NCBI GenBank assembly: GCA_947462525.1
Contig: CANHPK010000111.1
Location: forward strand, 1 to 6,047
DNA length: 6,047 nt
Source: Roseiflexaceae bacterium
GTDB lineage: Bacteria; Chloroflexota; Chloroflexia; Chloroflexales; Roseiflexaceae
Direction of reading: 5' to 3'
How positions within the stretch are numbered: position 1 is the first letter of the stretch; the number at the start of each line of letters is the position of its first letter. Positions 4,607-6,047 of the stretch are shown here, piece by piece. A program made the translations under genes and the position numbers. Under the pieces are notes generated by a model. That model worked only from the letters and a program-made list of their open reading frames with translations, was not told the DNA's origin and made no database searches.

Positions 4607-5701
4607 ATGGCAGGCAATTCCTTTGGTTCGGTCTTCCGCGTGACCACCTTCGGCGAGTCGCACGGCGTCGCCGTCGGGTGTATCCTCGACGGCTGTCCTG
4701 CCGGTATTACACTCGACGAAGCAATTGTCCAGGTCGAGCTCGAGCGGCGCCGCGTCGGGCAGAGCAAAGTCTCGTCACAACGCAAAGAACCCGACCAGGT
4801 CCAGATTCTGTCTGGCGTTTTCGAAGGGCGCACCACCGGTGCCCCGATCGCCATGGTGGTGTTTAACTCCGATGCCAAATCACACCACTACGACTCGATC
4901 AAAGACCATTACCGTCCCGGCCATGCCGATTATAGTTGGGACGCCAAGTTTGGCTTCCGCGATCATCGCGGCGGCGGACGTTCGAGCGCGCGCGAGACCA
5001 TTGGGCGCGTCGCTGCCGGGGCCGTCGCCAAGGCGTTCCTTGCGCACTCGGGCATCCGTGTGGTCGCCTGGGTGCAACAATGCGCCGACATCGTCGCCCA
5101 GACCTTCGACGAAGCCACCATCGAACAAAACATCATGCGCTGTCCCGACCCTGTCGCCGCAGAGCGGATGATTGCAGCGGTCGAAGAGGCCCGCAAAAAC
5201 CTCGATTCGCTCGGGGGGATTGTCGAAATCCGCGCCCGCGGGGTTCCTGCAGGCCTCGGCGAACCGGTTTTCGACAAGCTCCAAGCCGACCTCGGCAAGG
5301 CACTGTTCAGCATCCCCGCTATCAAAGGCCTCGAGTTCGGCGAAGGGTTCGGCGTAGCCACGATGTCTGCTGCCCAGCACAACGACCCGTTTGTCCGGCG
5401 TGCGGATGGGAGCATCGGCACGTCCACCAATCACCACGGTGGCATCTTGGGGGGCATCAGCACCGGCGAAGAAATCACGATGCGCATCGCTGCCAAACCA
5501 CCTGCCTCGATTGCACGCCCCCAAGCCACCGTGGACCGCGATGGGAACGAAAGCGAAATCGCCATCCACGGCCGCCATGATCCCACCGTCCTGCCACGGC
5601 TCGTCCCCATCGCCGAAGGCATGGTTGCGTTGGTCCTCGCGGACCATTTGTTGCGCCAACGCCTCGCCCGTGCCGATTGGCAGGCAGACGACCGTGCCTG
5701 A
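4607..5701 (+). CDS. aroC: Chorismate synthase
   Basis: A 364-aa enzyme (E. coli AroC is about 361) catalysing the last shikimate step, the anti-1,4 elimination of phosphate from 5-enolpyruvylshikimate-3-phosphate to chorismate; it needs reduced FMN and acts in the cytoplasm as a tetramer. The three family signatures are intact: GESHG (16-20), GGGRSSARET (122-131) continuing into RVAAGA, and GRHDPTVLPRLVPIAE (322-337). Also present are RRRVGQS (47-53), RPGHADYSWDAKFGFRDHRGG (103-123) containing His106, GVPAGLGEPVFD (212-223) and NHHGGILGGISTG (275-287). His19 and His106 match the conserved histidines of the family. The start is supported by AAAGGA (4595-4600) with a 6-nt spacer and by the canonical MAGNSFG N-terminus. 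The last 8 nt overlap the GTG start of fpg. No other aro gene is in the window. Confidence 0.98.
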   Translation: MAGNSFGSVFRVTTFGESHGVAVGCILDGCPAGITLDEAIVQVELERRRVGQSKVSSQRKEPDQVQILSGVFEGRTTGAPIAMVVFNSDAKSHHYDSIKDHYRPGHADYSWDAKFGFRDHRGGGRSSARETIGRVAAGAVAKAFLAHSGIRVVAWVQQCADIVAQTFDEATIEQNIMRCPDPVAAERMIAAVEEARKNLDSLGGIVEIRARGVPAGLGEPVFDKLQADLGKALFSIPAIKGLEFGEGFGVATMSAAQHNDPFVRRADGSIGTSTNHHGGILGGISTGEEITMRIAAKPPASIARPQATVDRDGNESEIAIHGRHDPTVLPRLVPIAEGMVALVLADHLLRQRLARADWQADDRA

Positions 5702-6047
5702 GCTCCCCGAGGTCGAACAAGCTGCCCGCACCCTGGGTGCACAGATCAGCGGCGCCACCTTTGATGGCACGGTCCGGGTTTCGTGGTCGCGGACAATCCA
5801 CGACATCCCTGCGGATACATTCGGCGGATTGCTTGCCGGCGCAGCGGTGACCGGCTGGCAACGGCGCGCCAAGTGGATTGTCCTGCCGCTCAGCAATGGC
5901 ATGACCTTTGTCGCCCATTTGCGCATGACCGGTCGGTTTGCTGTCCTTCCCCGCGACGAGGCGGATGATGCCCAACAGCGGGTGGCCTTTGGGTTGACCG
6001 ATGGGCGCGAGGTGCGCTTCATCGACCAGCGCAAGTTCGGTCGCATA
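5694..6047 (+). CDS. mutM: Formamidopyrimidine-DNA glycosylase Fpg/MutM, N-terminal part (3' truncated by window)
   Basis: The first 118 codons of a base-excision-repair enzyme that removes 8-oxoguanine and formamidopyrimidines and cuts the abasic site. Translation from GTG at 5694 gives the near-invariant start M-P-E-L-P-E-V-E. Pro2 becomes the N-terminal nucleophile after Met removal and Glu3 is the catalytic acid, so no other start is acceptable. Downstream are RRAK with the phosphate-binding Lys60, HLRMTGR (75-81) with Met78, the likely base-stack intercalating residue, and DQRKFGRI (111-118) with Arg113 and Phe115, the other two members of that triad. PELPEVE separates it from endonuclease VIII (Nei), which starts PEGPE. 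The helix-two-turn-helix and the zinc finger lie past the window. It overlaps aroC by 8 nt in a different frame, with only a weak AGG (5682-5684) upstream, so translational coupling to aroC is likely. Confidence 0.94.
   Translation, partial: MPELPEVEQAARTLGAQISGATFDGTVRVSWSRTIHDIPADTFGGLLAGAAVTGWQRRAKWIVLPLSNGMTFVAHLRMTGRFAVLPRDEADDAQQRVAFGLTDGREVRFIDQRKFGRI

Noticed and set aside
4880..6046. 388-codon open frame on the - strand
   Set aside because: It runs antisense to aroC and fpg, both with unmistakable family motifs. Its translation shows no recognisable motifs and is what codon bias in GC-rich genes produces.
1..6047. CRISPR arrays, insertion sequences, direct repeat arrays
   Set aside because: Reading through the window I found no spaced repeats, terminal inverted repeats or transposase motifs; the only notable inverted repeats are the two terminators and small RNA stems.

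Overview
The window is gene-dense, GC-rich bacterial DNA (roughly 60% G+C by eye). Every supported gene lies on the + strand, and genes are packed with 4-10 nt overlaps or gaps of a few bases. The gene set (SufB followed by a Rieske ferredoxin, a JAMM peptidase next to an E1-like/rhodanese fusion, a stand-alone HAS-barrel-like protein, a small SWIM protein) best fits Chloroflexota. That placement is an inference from gene content, not a proof.

Layout. (1) 1-510 is the 3' end of sufB, the Fe-S cluster scaffold gene, closed by a strong hairpin terminator at 531-563. (2) 584-3364 is a tight five-gene run: Rieske ferredoxin, JAMM/Mov34 metallopeptidase, MoeB/ThiF-type E1 enzyme with a C-terminal rhodanese domain, a 96-aa protein of unknown function, and a 204-aa protein resembling the HAS-barrel family. 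(3) 3365-3566 is the only real intergenic stretch. It holds a tRNA-Leu(UAG) gene with its own likely promoter (3374-3403) and a terminator (3509-3538). (4) 3567-4589 holds a small SWIM zinc-finger protein and a glycerophosphodiester phosphodiesterase separated by 3 nt. (5) 4607-6047 holds aroC (chorismate synthase), whose last 8 nt overlap the GTG start of fpg/mutM (formamidopyrimidine-DNA glycosylase), which runs off the window.

How the genes fit together. The first half is themed on sulfur and iron: SufB builds Fe-S clusters, the Rieske protein carries a 2Fe-2S cluster, and the E1-rhodanese and JAMM proteins are the activating and cleaving enzymes expected around a ubiquitin-fold sulfur-carrier protein (as in MoeZ/CysO/Mec in mycobacteria). 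No such carrier is encoded in the window. The second half is ordinary housekeeping: translation, lipid-headgroup turnover, the shikimate pathway and DNA repair. Nothing here is clearly a new system. The best candidate for novelty is the 904-3364 cluster, where two unrecognised or poorly characterised proteins share an operon with the E1/JAMM pair.
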